From an uncultured Oscillospiraceae bacterium (GTDB lineage: Bacteria > Bacillota > Clostridia > Oscillospirales > Oscillospiraceae), in NCBI GenBank assembly GCA_934591845.1, contig CAKTPO010000026.1, forward strand, positions 1 to 31,159: a stretch of 31,159 nt of DNA, written 5' to 3'. Below are positions 30,540-31,159 of this stretch, in pieces (within the stretch, counting starts at the first letter, position 1; each line of letters opens with the position of its first letter). The position numbers and the translations under genes were made by a program. The notes beneath the pieces were generated by a model. It made no database searches and was not told the origin of the DNA. It worked only from the letters and a program-made list of their open reading frames with translations.

Positions 30540-31159
30540 GTTGCTGCCTCCTTGTTTTCTTTATAGAGATTGATCACGTCCTCCGCAGTTACCGCACCGT
30601 CGAAGATATGGCGGCTCATGCGGTGGGTAGCGGTGGTGTAGAAGCTGTTGGAGCCGAAGAAGCGGCGGGGTGTGTCAGTTGTCAGGATTTGCCCATCGAA
30701 GAACATGCTGACCACATCCGCATACCGTGCGCAGAACTCCACATCGTGGGACACCATGACGATGGTGATACCCTGCTTTTTCAGGTCAGCCAGAATCCCG
30801 GCAAAGGTTTCCTTAAAGAAGCTGTCGATGCCCTTGGTAGGCTCGTCCAAAAGGAGCAGTCTGGGATTGGTCAGCAGTACTTTTGCCAGCGCCGCCCGCT
30901 GCTGTTCACCGCCGGAGAGGTCATAGGGGTGGCTGTCCAGAAGCTCCGTGATCTGGCAGAGCGCCGCAATGCTTTCAATGGAGGATTTGTCCCTGGTCAT
31001 TTCGGAAAGGTCCTCCCGAACGGTCTTCTTCACAAACAGGCTCTTGGGGTCTTGAGGAAGCATGGCCAGACACCCATGAAATAGCTCTGAGGATTTGTAC
31101 TTGTCCACAGGCTTTCCCAATAGCGTGACCTTGCCCCGGTAGGGGCGGCAAATGCCGGA
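30536..31159 (-). CDS. ECF transporter ATPase, partial (5' end beyond window)
   Basis: The last 207 codons of an ABC ATPase; the frame stays open to the right edge and begins SGICRPYRGKVTLLGKPVD, so residues before it (Walker A) lie outside. Visible are the Q-loop region LPQDPKSLFV, signature LSGGEQQRAALAKVLL, Walker B LLLLDEPTKGID and the switch His in VSHDVEFCARYAD. The tail GSNSFYTTATHRMSRHIFDG is seen in the second half of double-cassette ECF ATPases such as CbrU-type proteins, so the complete protein may be a fusion of two ATPases. It powers the S and T components encoded next to it. Confidence 0.9.
   Translation of the reverse strand, partial: SGICRPYRGKVTLLGKPVDKYKSSELFHGCLAMLPQDPKSLFVKKTVREDLSEMTRDKSSIESIAALCQITELLDSHPYDLSGGEQQRAALAKVLLTNPRLLLLDEPTKGIDSFFKETFAGILADLKKQGITIVMVSHDVEFCARYADVVSMFFDGQILTTDTPRRFFGSNSFYTTATHRMSRHIFDGAVTAEDVINLYKENKEAAT

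Noticed and set aside
1..31159. CRISPR array, rRNA genes, intact insertion sequence or prophage genes
   Set aside because: No regular spaced repeats, rRNA sequence, or transposase or phage structural proteins were seen. The only mobile hints are the two hairpin repeats and the tRNA-Pro scar.

Overview
The window looks like a GC-rich, low-density stretch of a Firmicutes (Clostridia) chromosome, most likely a gut Oscillospirales/Ruminococcaceae-type organism. This is an inference from consensus sigma-A promoters with extended -10 boxes, strong AGGAGG ribosome binding sites, a Spo0A C-terminal-like protein, ECF-type vitamin transporters, riboswitches, a ROK glucokinase and a BlaI/BlaR1-type pair. 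Nothing in the window gives a species.

Layout. The left edge (1-113) is the promoter and first part of a cobalamin riboswitch reading leftward off the window. Next, on the minus strand, come an SGNH/sialate-O-acetylesterase-like hydrolase and a polyprenyl-phosphate sugar-1-phosphate transferase (227-2521). A plus-strand VanZ-like membrane protein follows (2689-3267), then a minus-strand heterodimeric ABC exporter pair (3307-6967) and a ROK glucokinase (7082-8023).

The most unusual region is 8126-15203. A BlaI-type repressor with its own operator/promoter is translationally coupled to a BlaR1-like M56 metalloprotease whose usual penicillin-sensor domain is replaced by two right-handed beta-helix domains (8207-11331). 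Downstream are a separate promoter with a palindrome in its spacer, a long-hairpin repeat element, a 50-residue putative secreted peptide, and a lipoprotein made of two beta-helix domains of the same kind (11768-13456). A convergent gene encodes a membrane-anchored modular leucine-rich protein (13548-15101). Together these look like a surface sensing and response system whose ligand is unknown.

From 26225 down to 15241 (minus strand) is a purine operon: ZTP riboswitch with attenuator, then purE, a purF-like gene, a second copy of the hairpin repeat, purM, purN, purO-type IMP cyclohydrolase, a stand-alone AICAR formyltransferase, purD, purL and a terminator. It makes the IMP ring with purH split into two unrelated single-function enzymes. 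Its PurF homologue has lost the glutaminase residues. Genes purC, purB and purK are not in the window.

The right part holds a queT-type queuosine-precursor transporter gene behind a probable preQ1 riboswitch (26358-27071), then a tRNA-Pro hotspot with one broken and one complete tRNA-Pro (27140-27416). An AT-rich island follows with an orphan Spo0A-C-like DNA-binding protein. Last is an ECF transporter operon (ATPase, S component, T component, small membrane protein; 28465-31159) that enters from the right edge.
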